Source: Bacteroidales bacterium (lineage in GTDB: Bacteria; Bacteroidota; Bacteroidia; Bacteroidales; UBA932). From it: a DNA stretch of 64,000 bases. The position numbers and the translations under genes were made by a program. Of this stretch, positions 1-8,880 are shown one piece after another. The stretch is taken from NCBI GenBank assembly GCA_017447265.1, contig JAFSOA010000001.1, positions 1-64,000 on the forward strand. The letters run 5' to 3'. The notes under the pieces are model-generated. The model saw only the letters and a program-made list of their open reading frames with translations, searched no databases and was not told the origin of the DNA. Every line of letters starts with the position of its first letter. Positions within the stretch are counted from its first letter, which is position 1.

Positions 1-10
1 AATCAACAAA

Positions 11-463
11 GTGGACACTTTAAGCTACAAGACCATTTCCGCCAATAGCGGTACCGTCAAGAAAGAATGGTACGTTATTGATGCGACCGATCAGGTGCTG
101 GGTCGTCTCGCTTCCCGCGTTGCCCTTGTCCTCCGTGGCAAGAACAAACCGGATTTCACGCCGCACGTGGACTGTGGTGACAACGTCATCATCGTCAACG
201 CCGACAAGATCCGCCTCACGGGCAAGAAGCTGACGGACAAAGTGTACGTTCGCCACACCGGTTATCCGGGCGGCCAGCGTTTCGCTACGCCTAAGGATAT
301 GTTCGATCGCAAGCCGACCTTTGTCGTGGAGCATGCCATCAAGGGAATGCTTCCGAAGAACCGCCTCGGTGCAGAGCTGTTCCGCAACCTCTACGTGTAT
401 GCAGGACCGGAGCACCCGCACGAAGCTCAGCAACCCAAACCCCTCACGTTAAACGAAATTTAA
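11..463 (+). CDS. rplM: 50S ribosomal protein L13 (uL13)
   Basis: L13 is an early-assembling 50S protein. The 150-residue product carries the conserved stretch [14 protein letters not shown] near residue 22 and GMLPKNRLG near residue 113, and its length matches Bacteroidota L13. The start is GTG at 11; the N-terminus [12 protein letters not shown] is the form typical of this phylum, which supports that start. It is followed 9 bases later by rpsI, the usual rplM-rpsI pair, and both are probably co-transcribed from a promoter upstream of the window. Family assignment is secure. Confidence 0.97.
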   Translation: MDTLSYKTISANSGTVKKEWYVIDATDQVLGRLASRVALVLRGKNKPDFTPHVDCGDNVIIVNADKIRLTGKKLTDKVYVRHTGYPGGQRFATPKDMFDRKPTFVVEHAIKGMLPKNRLGAELFRNLYVYAGPEHPHEAQQPKPLTLNEI

Positions 464-472
464 GACAGAGTA

Positions 473-862
473 ATGGAAGTAATCAACGCCCTTGGAAGAC
501 GTAAATCAGCAGTTGCTCGCGTCTATTTGAACACCGGTTCCGGCAATATCGTCATCAACGACCGTCCCCTGGACGAGTATTTCAAGGAAGACACCCTGAG
601 ATATATTGTCAACCAGCCGCTCGCCCTGACCAACACCCTCGGCCAGTTCGATCTGAAGATCAACGTCGACGGTGGCGGCATCAAGGGTCAGGCTGAGGCC
701 ATCCGCCTCGGCATCGCCCGCGCTCTCTGCAAGGTCGACGCCGAAGCATACCGCCCCGTCCTGAAGTCGAACGGTTTCATGACCCGCGACGCCCGCGAAG
801 TCGAGCGTAAGAAACCGGGCCAGCCTGGTGCTCGCAGACGCTTCCAGTTCAGCAAACGTTAG
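473..862 (+). CDS. rpsI: 30S ribosomal protein S9 (uS9)
   Basis: S9 sits in the head of the small subunit, and its C-terminal tail reaches the P-site tRNA. The 129-residue protein opens with the family signature [10 protein letters not shown] (residues 8-17) and ends in the expected basic tail FQFSKR. ATG start at 473, 9 bases after the rplM stop, so the two are translated from one message. A TAnnTTTGC box lies 16 bases after the stop and probably starts the next transcript. Confidence 0.97.
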   Translation: MEVINALGRRKSAVARVYLNTGSGNIVINDRPLDEYFKEDTLRYIVNQPLALTNTLGQFDLKINVDGGGIKGQAEAIRLGIARALCKVDAEAYRPVLKSNGFMTRDAREVERKKPGQPGARRRFQFSKR

Positions 863-878
863 TCACTTGACACTGATT

Positions 879-887
879 TACATTTGC
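879..887 (+). promoter_or_regulatory. Candidate promoter -7 box for rpsB-tsf
   Basis: TACATTTGC fits the Bacteroidota -7 consensus TAnnTTTG exactly. No convincing TTTG -33 box is seen 19-21 bases upstream. It would start a transcript with a leader of about 135 bases before rpsB. Confidence 0.5.
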
Positions 888-889
888 AC

Positions 890-1028
890 AGCCTGAATCC
901 AAAACGCAGGGATCCTTTACCGGCTACCCTCTGTTTGTTCAGCTGCGGAAAATTCAGGAGACCGGCCCGAACGCCGCTACTCCGGATTGAAGAAAAGAGA
1001 AAAACAAAAAGAATTAAAACAACAAACA
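890..1028 (+). ncRNA. Candidate structured 5' leader of rpsB (S2 autoregulation?)
   Basis: About 140 bases lie between the predicted start of transcription and the rpsB ATG. CCTGAA (892-897) can pair with TTCAGG (953-958), enclosing a smaller helix between CAGGG and CCCTCTG-like segments. S2 commonly represses its own rpsB-tsf message through a leader RNA in other bacteria. That this leader does so is an inference from position, length and pairing only; no known consensus was recognised. Confidence 0.35.
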
Positions 1029-1853
1029 ATGTCTAGAACCAATTTCCAAGACTTACTCGATGCAGGTGTCCACTTCGGTCACTTGAAGCGGAAATGGAAT
1101 CCCAAAATGGCTCCGTATATCTTCATGGAGAAAAACGGGATCCACATCATCGACCTGCATAAAACTGTCGTCAAGATAGACGAGGCAGCGAACGTGATGA
1201 AGCAGCTTGCCCATGCAGGCCGCAAGATCCTGTTCGTAGCCACCAAGAAACAGGCCAAGGATATCGTTGCGGAGTGCGCACAGAAGGTCAACATGCCGTA
1301 TGTGACCGAGCGCTGGGCCGGTGGCATGCTCACCAACTTCCCCACCATCCGCAAAGCCGTCAAGAAGATGAACACCATCGACAAGATGATGACCGACGGT
1401 ACCTTTGAAACCCTGGCCAAACGCGAGCGTCTCCAGATCTCGCGCCAGCGTGCGAAACTCGAGAAGAACCTCGGTTCCATCGCCGACCTCAACCGCCTTC
1501 CTTCCGCCATCTTCGTCGTGGACGTCCAGAAAGAGATCAACGCCGTCCGCGAAGCCAATCGTCTGAACATCCCCGTTATCGCAATGGTTGATACATGTTG
1601 CGACCCGACCACGATTGATTATGTGATTCCGGCCAATGACGATGCGGCTAAATCCATCCAGCTCATCACCGAGACCCTGTGCAACGCCGTTGCCGAAGGT
1701 CTGGAAGATCGCAGGATCGAGAAGGAAAAAGAGAAAGATGAGGCTCCTGCCAAGGAAGAAGCCGCTCCCGTCGCCAAGCGTCCCCGCAAGGCCGCTGCCC
1801 CGAAGGTTGAAGCTGCTCCCGAAGCTGCCGCTGAAACCAAGAACGAAGAGTAA
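1029..1853 (+). CDS. rpsB: 30S ribosomal protein S2 (uS2)
   Basis: S2 bridges head and body of the small subunit. The 274-residue product has the hallmark HFGHLKRKWNPKM near residue 17 and ERWAGGMLTNF near residue 90. An in-frame ATG at 987 exists, but the extra residues would be lysine/glutamine-rich with no family counterpart, so ATG 1029 (MSRTNFQDLL) is chosen. About 45 C-terminal residues beyond the usual core form a charged, Ala/Glu/Lys-rich tail. tsf follows 18 bases later, the near-universal rpsB-tsf operon. Confidence 0.96.
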   Translation: MSRTNFQDLLDAGVHFGHLKRKWNPKMAPYIFMEKNGIHIIDLHKTVVKIDEAANVMKQLAHAGRKILFVATKKQAKDIVAECAQKVNMPYVTERWAGGMLTNFPTIRKAVKKMNTIDKMMTDGTFETLAKRERLQISRQRAKLEKNLGSIADLNRLPSAIFVVDVQKEINAVREANRLNIPVIAMVDTCCDPTTIDYVIPANDDAAKSIQLITETLCNAVAEGLEDRRIEKEKEKDEAPAKEEAAPVAKRPRKAAAPKVEAAPEAAAETKNEE

Positions 1854-1871
1854 CCCTTAACCCTACACACC

Positions 1872-2870
1872 ATGGAAATCAAAGCAACAGATGTCGCAAA
1901 ACTGCGCAAGATGACCGGTGCCGGCATGATGGATTGCAAGAAGGCCCTCGTTGAGGCTGAAGGCGATTTCGACCGCGCCCAGGAAATTATCCGTGAAAAG
2001 GGCAAGCTCGTGGCTGCCAAACGTGCTGACCGCGAGACCACCGAAGGTGCCGTGAAGGCCCGCGTGGCTGACGGTAAGGGTATCCTCGTCTGCCTCGGCT
2101 GCGAGACCGACTTCGTGTCGCAGAACGCCGAGTTCCAGGCCCTGGCCGACGCTATCGCCGATGCAGCCATCGCTGCCTGCCCGGCCGATACCGAAGCCCT
2201 CAAGGCCTGCAAGCTCGCCAATGGTGAGACGGTGGAAGACGCCATCTCCCAGCAGACCGGCAAGAGCGGTGAGAAACACACCCTCGCTTTCTACGGCAAG
2301 CTCGAAGCTCCCTACGTGGCTTCCTATATCCACACCACCAACGGCAAGCTCGGCGCCATCGTGGCCTTCAACAAGAAGATCGACGAGGAACTCGCCAAGG
2401 GCATCGCCATCCAGGTCGTGACCATGAACCCGGTGTCTGTCTCCGCTGAAGACTGCCCGGCAGAGGTCGTCGAGAAAGAGCGCCAGGTCGCCATCGAGAA
2501 GACCAAGGAAGAGCAGGTGCGCAAGGCTGTGGAGAACGCACTCAAGAAGGCTGGCATCAACCCGGCTCACTGCGACAGCGAAGACCACATCGAGAGCAAC
2601 ACCGCCAAGGGCTGGCTCACGCCGGAACAGGCCCAGCAGGCCCGTGAGATCATCGCCAGGGTATCTGCCGAGAAGGCAGCCAACCTGCCCGAGCAGATGA
2701 TCCAGAACATCGCCGCCGGCCGCGTCCAGAAGTTCTTCAAGGAGAGCACCCTGGAACAGCAGGAATACCAGATGGGCGACGGCAAGACCCCTGTGAAGGA
2801 AGTCCTCGCCGCTGCCGACAAGGATGCGAAGATCCTTGCCTTCTACCGCTTCTCGCTCACGGACGACTAA
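1872..2870 (+). CDS. tsf: Translation elongation factor Ts
   Basis: EF-Ts recycles EF-Tu by releasing GDP. The N-terminal helical domain reads MTGAGMMDCKKAL (residues 14-26), and the TDFV motif that inserts at the EF-Tu nucleotide site is present at about residues 79-82 in CETDFV. At 332 residues it is longer than the E. coli protein (about 280) but normal for Bacteroidota, with a larger core domain. ATG start; second gene of rpsB-tsf. A strong hairpin follows directly. Confidence 0.97.
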   Translation: MEIKATDVAKLRKMTGAGMMDCKKALVEAEGDFDRAQEIIREKGKLVAAKRADRETTEGAVKARVADGKGILVCLGCETDFVSQNAEFQALADAIADAAIAACPADTEALKACKLANGETVEDAISQQTGKSGEKHTLAFYGKLEAPYVASYIHTTNGKLGAIVAFNKKIDEELAKGIAIQVVTMNPVSVSAEDCPAEVVEKERQVAIEKTKEEQVRKAVENALKKAGINPAHCDSEDHIESNTAKGWLTPEQAQQAREIIARVSAEKAANLPEQMIQNIAAGRVQKFFKESTLEQQEYQMGDGKTPVKEVLAAADKDAKILAFYRFSLTDD

Positions 2871-2884
2871 TCGTCACGATGCAT

Positions 2885-2917
2885 AAAAAAAGCCGGCTGC
2901 GAAGCCGGCTTTTTTTA
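2885..2917. terminator. Bidirectional rho-independent terminator (tsf / kbl)
   Basis: Two copies of the self-complementary octamer AGCCGGCT (2891-2898 and 2903-2910) form an 8-bp stem with a GCGA loop, flanked by an A-run on one side and a T-run on the other. It serves the convergent genes tsf (+) and kbl (-), reaching the last bases of kbl. Confidence 0.9.
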
Positions 2918-4105
2918 TTGGATCACGCCAAGTTCCTTGCCGATCTTGGTGAAGGCCTCGACACACTTGTCGAGGTGCTCTTTCTCGTGACCGGCCGAAA
3001 CCTGGACGCGGATGCGGGCCTGTCCCTTCGGGACCACCGGGTAGTAGAAACCGGTGACGTAGATGCCCTCTTCCTGGAGGCGTGCCGCCATCTTCTGCGA
3101 GAGCGGGGCGTCGTAGAGCATCACGGCGCAGATGGCCGACTGGGTGGGCTTGATGTCGAAGCCCGCCGCCTTCATGCGGCCGATGAAGTATTCGGTATTG
3201 GCGTGGAGTTTGTCCTGGAGGGCGTTGGTGGCGCTCATCATCTCGAACATCTTGATGCCGGCCGCTGCGATCATCGGCGGAATCGAGTTGGAGAACAAGT
3301 ACGGGCGCGAACGCTGGCGCAGCATGGCGATGATCTCTTTCTTGCCGGTGGTGAAGCCGCCCACGGCGCCGCCGAAGCTCTTGCCCAGGGTGCCGGTGAG
3401 GATCTCGATCTTGCCGCGGAGGTTGAACTGCTCGGTGGTGCCGCGGCCCGTTTTGCCGACCACGCCGGCGGAGTGGCTCTCGTCGACCATCACCATGGCG
3501 TTGTACTTGGTGGCGAGGGCGTAAATCTTGTCGAGCGGGGCGACGTTGCCGTCCATCGAGAACACGCCGTCGGTAACGATGAGGCGGTGGCGCTGGGCCT
3601 GGGCCGTCTTGAGGCAGTTCTCCAGCTCTTCCATGTCGGCGTTGGCGTAGCGGTAGCGCTGGGCTTTGCACAGACGCACGCCGTCGATGATGGAGGCGTG
3701 GTTCAGGGCGTCGGAGATGATGGCGTCGTGCTCGTCGAGCAGCGGTTCGAACACACCGCCGTTGGCGTCGAAGCAGGAGGCGTAGAGAATGGCGTCTTCC
3801 GTGCCGAAGAACTCGGATATCTTCTTTTCCAACTCTTTGTGGAGGTCGCCGGTGCCGCAGATGAAACGGACGGACGACATGCCGTAGCCGTGGGTGTCGA
3901 GGGCCTGCTTGGCCGCTTCCACGAGCTCCTTGCTGTTGGCGAGGCCGAGATAGTTGTTGGCGCAGAAATTCAGGACGTCTTTGCCGGGGGCTACCTTGAT
4001 GGCCGCCTGCTGGGCGGAGGTGATGACACGCTCCTCCTTGTACAAGCCGGCTTCACGGATGGATTGAAGCTCGGCTTCCAGATACTTTTGAAAATCGGTA
4101 TACAT
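2915..4105 (-). CDS. kbl: Glycine C-acetyltransferase (2-amino-3-ketobutyrate CoA ligase)
   Basis: This PLP enzyme cleaves 2-amino-3-oxobutyrate with CoA to glycine and acetyl-CoA, the second step of threonine breakdown. It belongs to the alpha-oxoamine synthase group: FCANNYLGL near residue 47, the DESHSAG loop near 208, and the PLP lysine in TGTLGKSFGG (Lys242). Length 396 matches Kbl. Relatives such as BioF and serine palmitoyltransferase are possible, but overall sequence and the SDR threonine dehydrogenase at 36812 in the same window favour Kbl. Its start lies 98 bases from divergent acpP, with a well-formed promoter of its own. Confidence 0.9.
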   Translation of the reverse strand: MYTDFQKYLEAELQSIREAGLYKEERVITSAQQAAIKVAPGKDVLNFCANNYLGLANSKELVEAAKQALDTHGYGMSSVRFICGTGDLHKELEKKISEFFGTEDAILYASCFDANGGVFEPLLDEHDAIISDALNHASIIDGVRLCKAQRYRYANADMEELENCLKTAQAQRHRLIVTDGVFSMDGNVAPLDKIYALATKYNAMVMVDESHSAGVVGKTGRGTTEQFNLRGKIEILTGTLGKSFGGAVGGFTTGKKEIIAMLRQRSRPYLFSNSIPPMIAAAGIKMFEMMSATNALQDKLHANTEYFIGRMKAAGFDIKPTQSAICAVMLYDAPLSQKMAARLQEEGIYVTGFYYPVVPKGQARIRVQVSAGHEKEHLDKCVEAFTKIGKELGVIQ

Positions 4106-4126
4106 AGTGGATTGTTTTCAGTATGA

Positions 4127-4158
4127 CAAATATATGAAAATTTGGGTTTTTCGGCAAA
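4127..4158 (-). promoter_or_regulatory. Promoter of kbl
   Basis: Read on the minus strand: TTTG (4158-4155), 20-base spacer, TATATTTG (4134-4127). Both boxes match the Bacteroidota consensus fully. It overlaps the divergent acpP promoter. Confidence 0.75.
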
Positions 4159-4173
4159 AATTACTTACTTTGC
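4141..4173 (+). promoter_or_regulatory. Promoter of acpP-fabF
   Basis: TTTG (4141-4144), 20-base spacer, TTACTTTGC (4165-4173), one mismatch to TAnnTTTG. The predicted transcript start leaves a leader of about 28 bases before the acpP ATG at 4204. Confidence 0.65.
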
Positions 4174-4203
4174 GAAATATACTATAACCAAAACCGTTTT
4201 ATT

Positions 4204-4440
4204 ATGGAAGATATTGCTTCGAAAGTCATCTCGATTATCGTCTATAAGTTGGGTGCTGAGGAGACGGAAGTAACCCCGACCGCCAGTTTCAAGAACGACC
4301 TTGGCGCTGATTCGCTCGATACCGTCGAGCTGATCATGGAATTCGAGAAAGAATTCAACATCACCATTCCCGACGACGTTGCCGAGAAGATCTCGACCGT
4401 TCAGGACGCTATCGACTATATTCAGTCCAACGTTCAGTAA
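4204..4440 (+). CDS. acpP: Acyl carrier protein
   Basis: Carries growing fatty acyl chains on a 4'-phosphopantetheine arm. The 78-residue acidic protein contains the attachment motif GADSLDTVE with Ser37 as the modified residue. It lies directly before fabF (7 bases between stop and start), the classic fatty acid synthesis pair. A second, similar carrier is encoded at 63654; this copy, in operon with fabF, is the likely housekeeping one. Confidence 0.96.
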   Translation: MEDIASKVISIIVYKLGAEETEVTPTASFKNDLGADSLDTVELIMEFEKEFNITIPDDVAEKISTVQDAIDYIQSNVQ

Positions 4441-4446
4441 GACGGC

Positions 4447-5694
4447 GTGAAGCGGGTTGTCATTACCGGCATAGGCACGATCAATCCTCTGGGAAAAAAC
4501 GTCCCTGAGTATTTCGACAATCTGGGCCGCGGCGTCAGTGGCGCCCGCCTGATCAGCCGGTTCGACACCACTGAATTCAAGACAAAATTCGCATGTGAGA
4601 TTCCGGATTTCAATCCGGAAGGTTTCCCCGAGGTCTACGATCGCAAAGAAGCGCGCAGGACCGATCTTTTCACACAATATGCGATGATTGCCGCTGCCGA
4701 GGCGGTCAAGGACAGTCAACTCGACCTGTCTGCGACCGACCTCAGGCGGATCGGCGTGGTCGTCGGTTCGGGCGTCGGCGGCCTCAACACGTTTACGGAA
4801 GAGATGCTGGGTTATTTCGAGAACCCGGTTCCCCGTTTCAGCCCTTTCCTGGTTCCCAAGTTCATCACGAACATCGCTTCGGGGCATATCGCCCTGAAAT
4901 TCGGTTTCCGGGGACCCAATTTCGGCGTGTCCTCGGCCTGCGCCACGTCGGCCCATGCCATCCTGACGGCCGCGTCCCAGATTCAGCTGGGCCGTGCCGA
5001 CATCATGGTTTCGGGCGGTACGGAGGCACCCATCGCCGTTCCCGGCATCGGCGGTTTCAATGCCGCCCACGCCCTGTCCACCAACAACGACGAGTACCGC
5101 ACCGCTTCACGTCCTTTCGATGCGACGCGCGACGGTTTCGTGATGGGTGAGGGCGCGGCCATCCTCATTGTGGAGGAATACCAGCATGCCCTGCGTCGCG
5201 GTGCCAAGATCTATTGCGAAATCGCCGGCATCGGCATGACCTGCGACGCCTGGCACATCACTGCGCCGCGCGAAGACGGCGAGAGTGCGGGAGACGCCAT
5301 GGAACTGGCGCTCCGCGAAGCGAAGCTGCGGCCGGACGAAGTCGATTACATCAATGCCCACGGCACGTCCACACCGCTGGGCGACCTGGCCGAACTGAGG
5401 GCCATCCAGCGCGTTTTCGGGGATGCGGCCTACAAGATCAACATCAGTTCTACCAAGTCCATGACCGGACACATGATGGGTGCCGCCGGCGCGGTCGAAG
5501 CCCTGGCCTGCATCCATGCCATCTGCGACGGTGTGATTCCGCCGACCATCAATTTCAAGCAGGAAGACCCGCAGATCGACTACCGGCTCAACCTGACGCT
5601 CAACGAACGCCAGGAACGCAAGGTGCGGGTGGCCATCAGCAACAACTTCGGCTTCGGCGGGCAAAACGCCTGCCTGGCTTTCCGGGCCCTGTAA
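4447..5694 (+). CDS. fabF: Beta-ketoacyl-ACP synthase II
   Basis: Condenses malonyl-ACP with acyl-ACP in fatty acid elongation. Thiolase-fold enzyme of 415 residues with the nucleophile in VSSACATSAH (Cys165) and the two histidines in NAHGTSTPLGD (about residue 305) and STKSMTGHMMG (about 342), giving the Cys-His-His triad of FabF/FabB. The start is GTG at 4447, 6 bases after the acpP stop; the N-terminus KRVVITGIG is that of FabF. Co-transcribed with acpP. Confidence 0.95.
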   Translation: MKRVVITGIGTINPLGKNVPEYFDNLGRGVSGARLISRFDTTEFKTKFACEIPDFNPEGFPEVYDRKEARRTDLFTQYAMIAAAEAVKDSQLDLSATDLRRIGVVVGSGVGGLNTFTEEMLGYFENPVPRFSPFLVPKFITNIASGHIALKFGFRGPNFGVSSACATSAHAILTAASQIQLGRADIMVSGGTEAPIAVPGIGGFNAAHALSTNNDEYRTASRPFDATRDGFVMGEGAAILIVEEYQHALRRGAKIYCEIAGIGMTCDAWHITAPREDGESAGDAMELALREAKLRPDEVDYINAHGTSTPLGDLAELRAIQRVFGDAAYKINISSTKSMTGHMMGAAGAVEALACIHAICDGVIPPTINFKQEDPQIDYRLNLTLNERQERKVRVAISNNFGFGGQNACLAFRAL

Positions 5695-5716
5695 ACCCGT
5701 TTTTTTTCAGCTTTCT

Positions 5717-7075
5717 CTATTTTAGGACAGCGTACGTCAGCTCCAGAACCGGATGGCGGTCGTCGCCCATGCCGTTGAGCTGGCTCTGCGTGTAGTTGAG
5801 GTAGTCCGCGTAGTAGTTGGTGGTCGACGTGTAAGAATTGAACATGGCCAGCGTGGGCATGATCCAGAGGTCGTCGTCGGCGGTGATGCTGCTGGCGCTG
5901 CGCGAGATGAGCTTCTGGAGATAACGGCTGATGTTGGCCGTGTAGCTGAGGTCTGCACGGTCGATGCCGCCTGATTCCAGGGTGTCGTCCTCAATCTCGT
6001 CGAGTGGCGTATAGCGGGTCAGTGTAGAGGATTTGCTCTTCGTCCGCTTGCACGGGAAGAGCGTGGTGGCGTAGTAGTCGAACTGCTTGTAGTCGCCGTT
6101 GTATTCGAAGGGGAAGCAGAGGACCGCCTTGGCGATAAGCATGCGGTTGAGCTCGAATCCCTGGACGGCGGCGAATTCTTCCATCATCGCGCGGAGGTCG
6201 GCGGCGGCGATGTGCGGCTTGATGCCGCAGGTGCCTTCCATATAGAGCGCATCAAATGCCAGGGGCTCTTCCAGCGGGCGGGCGCCGGACGAGCAGACGT
6301 TGACGCTGTAGTATTCGCCCATGATGAAGTTGTCGGAGCGGGTACGGCGGTTGCCGTCCTCGTCATCATAGGCATAGTTGATGGCGATATACGAGGAACT
6401 GAGGTTGAAGTTGTTGAGGCGTCCGCCTTCCAGGCCCTCCACCGGGTCGTCGCAGCGGAGATAGAGTCCCTTGAACAATTTCATGAATTTTTCATCGTCG
6501 TCGAGGGTATCCATCGGGAACTTCAGGAGCTCCTCGCCCAGCTTCGGGTCGAGTTCCACGGTGTAGCTGGAACCGCCGTCATACACCACGCCGCCCAGCG
6601 ACAGGACCTCCGGGTCGTAGTCGGCGTCCGTGAGGCTGTTGTTGTAGATCTTCGTGGAGTCGAGGGTGACCTTCAGGCGGTGCACATACAGGTTCTGCGG
6701 GATATAGCGCTCGCTGGCCTTGACAACCATGGCGGAGTCACACATGAGCGTCATCTTGATGCTGATGACGCTGGGGTTCTTGCCCCAGGAGATGGAGTCG
6801 TAGGAAGCGGTCACGGCCACGGCGGCGTCGCTGCGGTAGAGCCCGTAGCGGTCCGTGCGGATGGTACCCACCGTGGCGCTCTGGCTGACGGAGGTCTGCA
6901 GGCTGTCGGCCATCTTGAGCCCGACGGGCAGGGAGAACGTGGCGGTGCGGATACTGATATCCTGGTTGGCGGGCACCAGTGCGGAGCCCAGGGTATTGTC
7001 TTTGGTAATGCAGGAAACGAGGCAGGACAAAGTCAGCAGCGCTGCCAGTCCGAAGGAAACCCCTGTTTTTTTCAT
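5717..7075 (-). CDS. DUF4270-family lipoprotein
   Basis: Function unknown. The 452-residue protein starts with a lipoprotein signal peptide whose box LVSC places the lipidated cysteine at residue 22, so it should be anchored in the outer or inner membrane. The rest reads as beta-rich, with an early DNTLGSALVP segment typical of DUF4270 proteins, which occur in Bacteroidota. It lies 3 bases downstream of the short glycogen-synthase-like gene, an arrangement also known from Bacteroides. Family call from recognition; role not known. Confidence 0.75.
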   Translation of the reverse strand: MKKTGVSFGLAALLTLSCLVSCITKDNTLGSALVPANQDISIRTATFSLPVGLKMADSLQTSVSQSATVGTIRTDRYGLYRSDAAVAVTASYDSISWGKNPSVISIKMTLMCDSAMVVKASERYIPQNLYVHRLKVTLDSTKIYNNSLTDADYDPEVLSLGGVVYDGGSSYTVELDPKLGEELLKFPMDTLDDDEKFMKLFKGLYLRCDDPVEGLEGGRLNNFNLSSSYIAINYAYDDEDGNRRTRSDNFIMGEYYSVNVCSSGARPLEEPLAFDALYMEGTCGIKPHIAAADLRAMMEEFAAVQGFELNRMLIAKAVLCFPFEYNGDYKQFDYYATTLFPCKRTKSKSSTLTRYTPLDEIEDDTLESGGIDRADLSYTANISRYLQKLISRSASSITADDDLWIMPTLAMFNSYTSTTNYYADYLNYTQSQLNGMGDDRHPVLELTYAVLK

Positions 7076-7078
7076 CTC

Positions 7079-7909
7079 TTATCGCTTGTCTTTTAACAGG
7101 TCGTCGTAAAAATGGTCATATGCCTGGACGTAGGGGCCGCCTTCCTTGCTGACGGGCACGTAAGGCAGGACAGGGAGCCCCTGCTGCCGGGCGGCATCCA
7201 TCAGGCGCGCATCGGGCTCCGGAACGCCGGCGATCACGCCGTCGGCATACTGGATGGCCAGTTTCGCAAGATTTATGCCAGCGGGGTCGTTGAGCACGGC
7301 CACATCGTCCGCTACCAGGCTGCCGGTGACCACCTTTTCGACCACATTGTCGCTCAGCCGGCTGTCGAGCATCTCGTTGTAGAGCGAGACAACCACTTTG
7401 GCGTCGGTGAAGATGGGATCGTCGTGGTAGACCTTCTTCAGATAGACAGGGAGGAAGTGGGAAATCCAGCCCTGGCAATGTACGATATCGGGTTTCCAGC
7501 GGAGTTTCTTCACGGTTTCGAGCACGCCCCGGGCGAAAAAGACGGCCCGTTCGTCGTTGTCCTTGAAATCTTTGCCTTCAGCGTCCTGGTAGATGAATTT
7601 GCGATGGAAGTAATCTTCATTGTCGATGAAGTAGACCTGCATCCGGGCGGATGAGATGGAGGAAACCTTGATGACCAGCGGCCGGTCGGCGTTGTTGATG
7701 ATGAGGTTCATGCCGGAGAGGCGGATGACTTCGTGCAGCTGGTTGCGGCGTTCGTTGATCGTACCATAGCGCGGCATGAAGGAGCGGATCTCCTTGCCAC
7801 CCTCCTGGATCCCCTGCGGCAGATACCGGCCAAGCACAGATATGTCTGTTTCAGGCATATAGGGGAAGATCTCGGAGTTCACGAACAGGACTCTTACGGG
7901 TTCTTCCAT
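7079..7909 (-). CDS. Glycogen/starch synthase-like protein, N-terminal domain only
   Basis: Resembles the N-terminal (acceptor-side) domain of GT5 glycogen synthases: VLFVNSEIFPYM at the start, then IVHCQGWISHFLPVYLKK near residue 135, and a final helix with YADGVIAG. At 276 residues it lacks the entire C-terminal half that holds most ADP-glucose contacts, so it may not be a working synthase alone. Short proteins of this kind are annotated as glycogen/starch synthase in Bacteroides. ATG 7909 is chosen; an in-frame start at 8017 would lie beyond the promoter region. It heads a two-gene operon with the DUF4270 gene. Confidence 0.7.
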   Translation of the reverse strand: MEEPVRVLFVNSEIFPYMPETDISVLGRYLPQGIQEGGKEIRSFMPRYGTINERRNQLHEVIRLSGMNLIINNADRPLVIKVSSISSARMQVYFIDNEDYFHRKFIYQDAEGKDFKDNDERAVFFARGVLETVKKLRWKPDIVHCQGWISHFLPVYLKKVYHDDPIFTDAKVVVSLYNEMLDSRLSDNVVEKVVTGSLVADDVAVLNDPAGINLAKLAIQYADGVIAGVPEPDARLMDAARQQGLPVLPYVPVSKEGGPYVQAYDHFYDDLLKDKR

Positions 7910-7939
7910 CTTTAAAGTCGTTTTAAGGCAAATTCGATA

Positions 7940-7971
7940 CAAAGGTAACAAAAAAAATTGATTATCTTTGC
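7940..7971. promoter_or_regulatory. Divergent -7 boxes for glgA-like gene (-) and ftsX (+)
   Basis: Minus strand: TACCTTTG at 7947-7940. Plus strand: TATCTTTGC at 7963-7971. Both match TAnnTTTG; -33 boxes are weak. The ftsX transcript would begin only about 10 bases before its ATG at 7986. Confidence 0.55.
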
Positions 7972-7985
7972 AAGCAGTCCTGAAA

Positions 7986-8864
7986 ATGGCCAACAAAGGT
8001 AAAAATATAGTACACAAGCGGTTGATCCGTTCCTACATCACTTCGGTCATCAGTATTTCGCTGGTGCTGGTGCTGATGGCTGCGGCCGCCGTTTTCGCCG
8101 TGAACGCAGGAGGGCTGGCCCGCTGGTTCAAAGAGAACATGGCCGTGTCGGTCATGCTGAAGCAGTCCACTTCCGAAAAGGAGGGGCGTGCGCTGGCCGA
8201 GGACCTGGCCGGACGGCCTTATGTGAAGGAAAGCCGCTTTATCTCGAAGGAAGAAGGCGCCGAGGAGATGAAAAGCCTGCTGGGCGACGATTTCCTCTCG
8301 GTGTTCAACAGCTCGCCCATCCCCATTTCGATCGACCTGAAACTCAACGGCGACTACATCACGAAAGATTCGCTCGACTGGGTGAAAGCCCGACTGCTTG
8401 AAAACCGGCACGTGGAGGAGGTGGTCTATCAGGAGACCCTGGTGGAGCGTCTCAATACGAACCTTCGCAGCATCAGCCTGGTGCTGGGCGTGGTGATCCT
8501 GCTCCTGCTGGTCATCTCCTTCGCCCTGATCAACAACACGGTGCGGCTCAACCTCTATGCGCGCCGCTTCACCATCTATACCATGAGCCTGGTCGGCGCC
8601 AAGCGCTCCTTCATCGCGCGGCCCTTCCTGAAGCAGGCGGTGGTGCAGGGCGCCGTGGCGGGCCTGATCGCAGCAGGCATCCTCTACGGTCTGATCCGCT
8701 ACCTGAGCAGCGACTCCGAATTGCTGAACATGATCCTCGACATGCGGCTCGTCTGGGCCGTCCTGGCCGGGACCGTCGTGCTGGGCATCCTGATCTGCGT
8801 GATCTCGACCCTGCTGGTGGTCAACCGCGTGGCGTTCAGCAGCAAAGACGATTTATACTATTAG
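7986..8864 (+). CDS. ftsX: Cell division protein FtsX
   Basis: Permease-like partner of the ATPase FtsE, which at the septum activates peptidoglycan hydrolases. The 292-residue protein has one membrane segment near residues 17-42, a periplasmic domain of about 115 residues, then three further membrane segments (about 158-182, 208-230, 248-276), the FtsX layout. ATG 7986 is preferred over an upstream TTG at 7968 because that lies inside the -7 box. ftsE is not in the window. Followed by DUF3098 and uppP genes in the same direction. Confidence 0.88.
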   Translation: MANKGKNIVHKRLIRSYITSVISISLVLVLMAAAAVFAVNAGGLARWFKENMAVSVMLKQSTSEKEGRALAEDLAGRPYVKESRFISKEEGAEEMKSLLGDDFLSVFNSSPIPISIDLKLNGDYITKDSLDWVKARLLENRHVEEVVYQETLVERLNTNLRSISLVLGVVILLLLVISFALINNTVRLNLYARRFTIYTMSLVGAKRSFIARPFLKQAVVQGAVAGLIAAGILYGLIRYLSSDSELLNMILDMRLVWAVLAGTVVLGILICVISTLLVVNRVAFSSKDDLYY

Positions 8865-8880
8865 CTTTATACGACATTCC

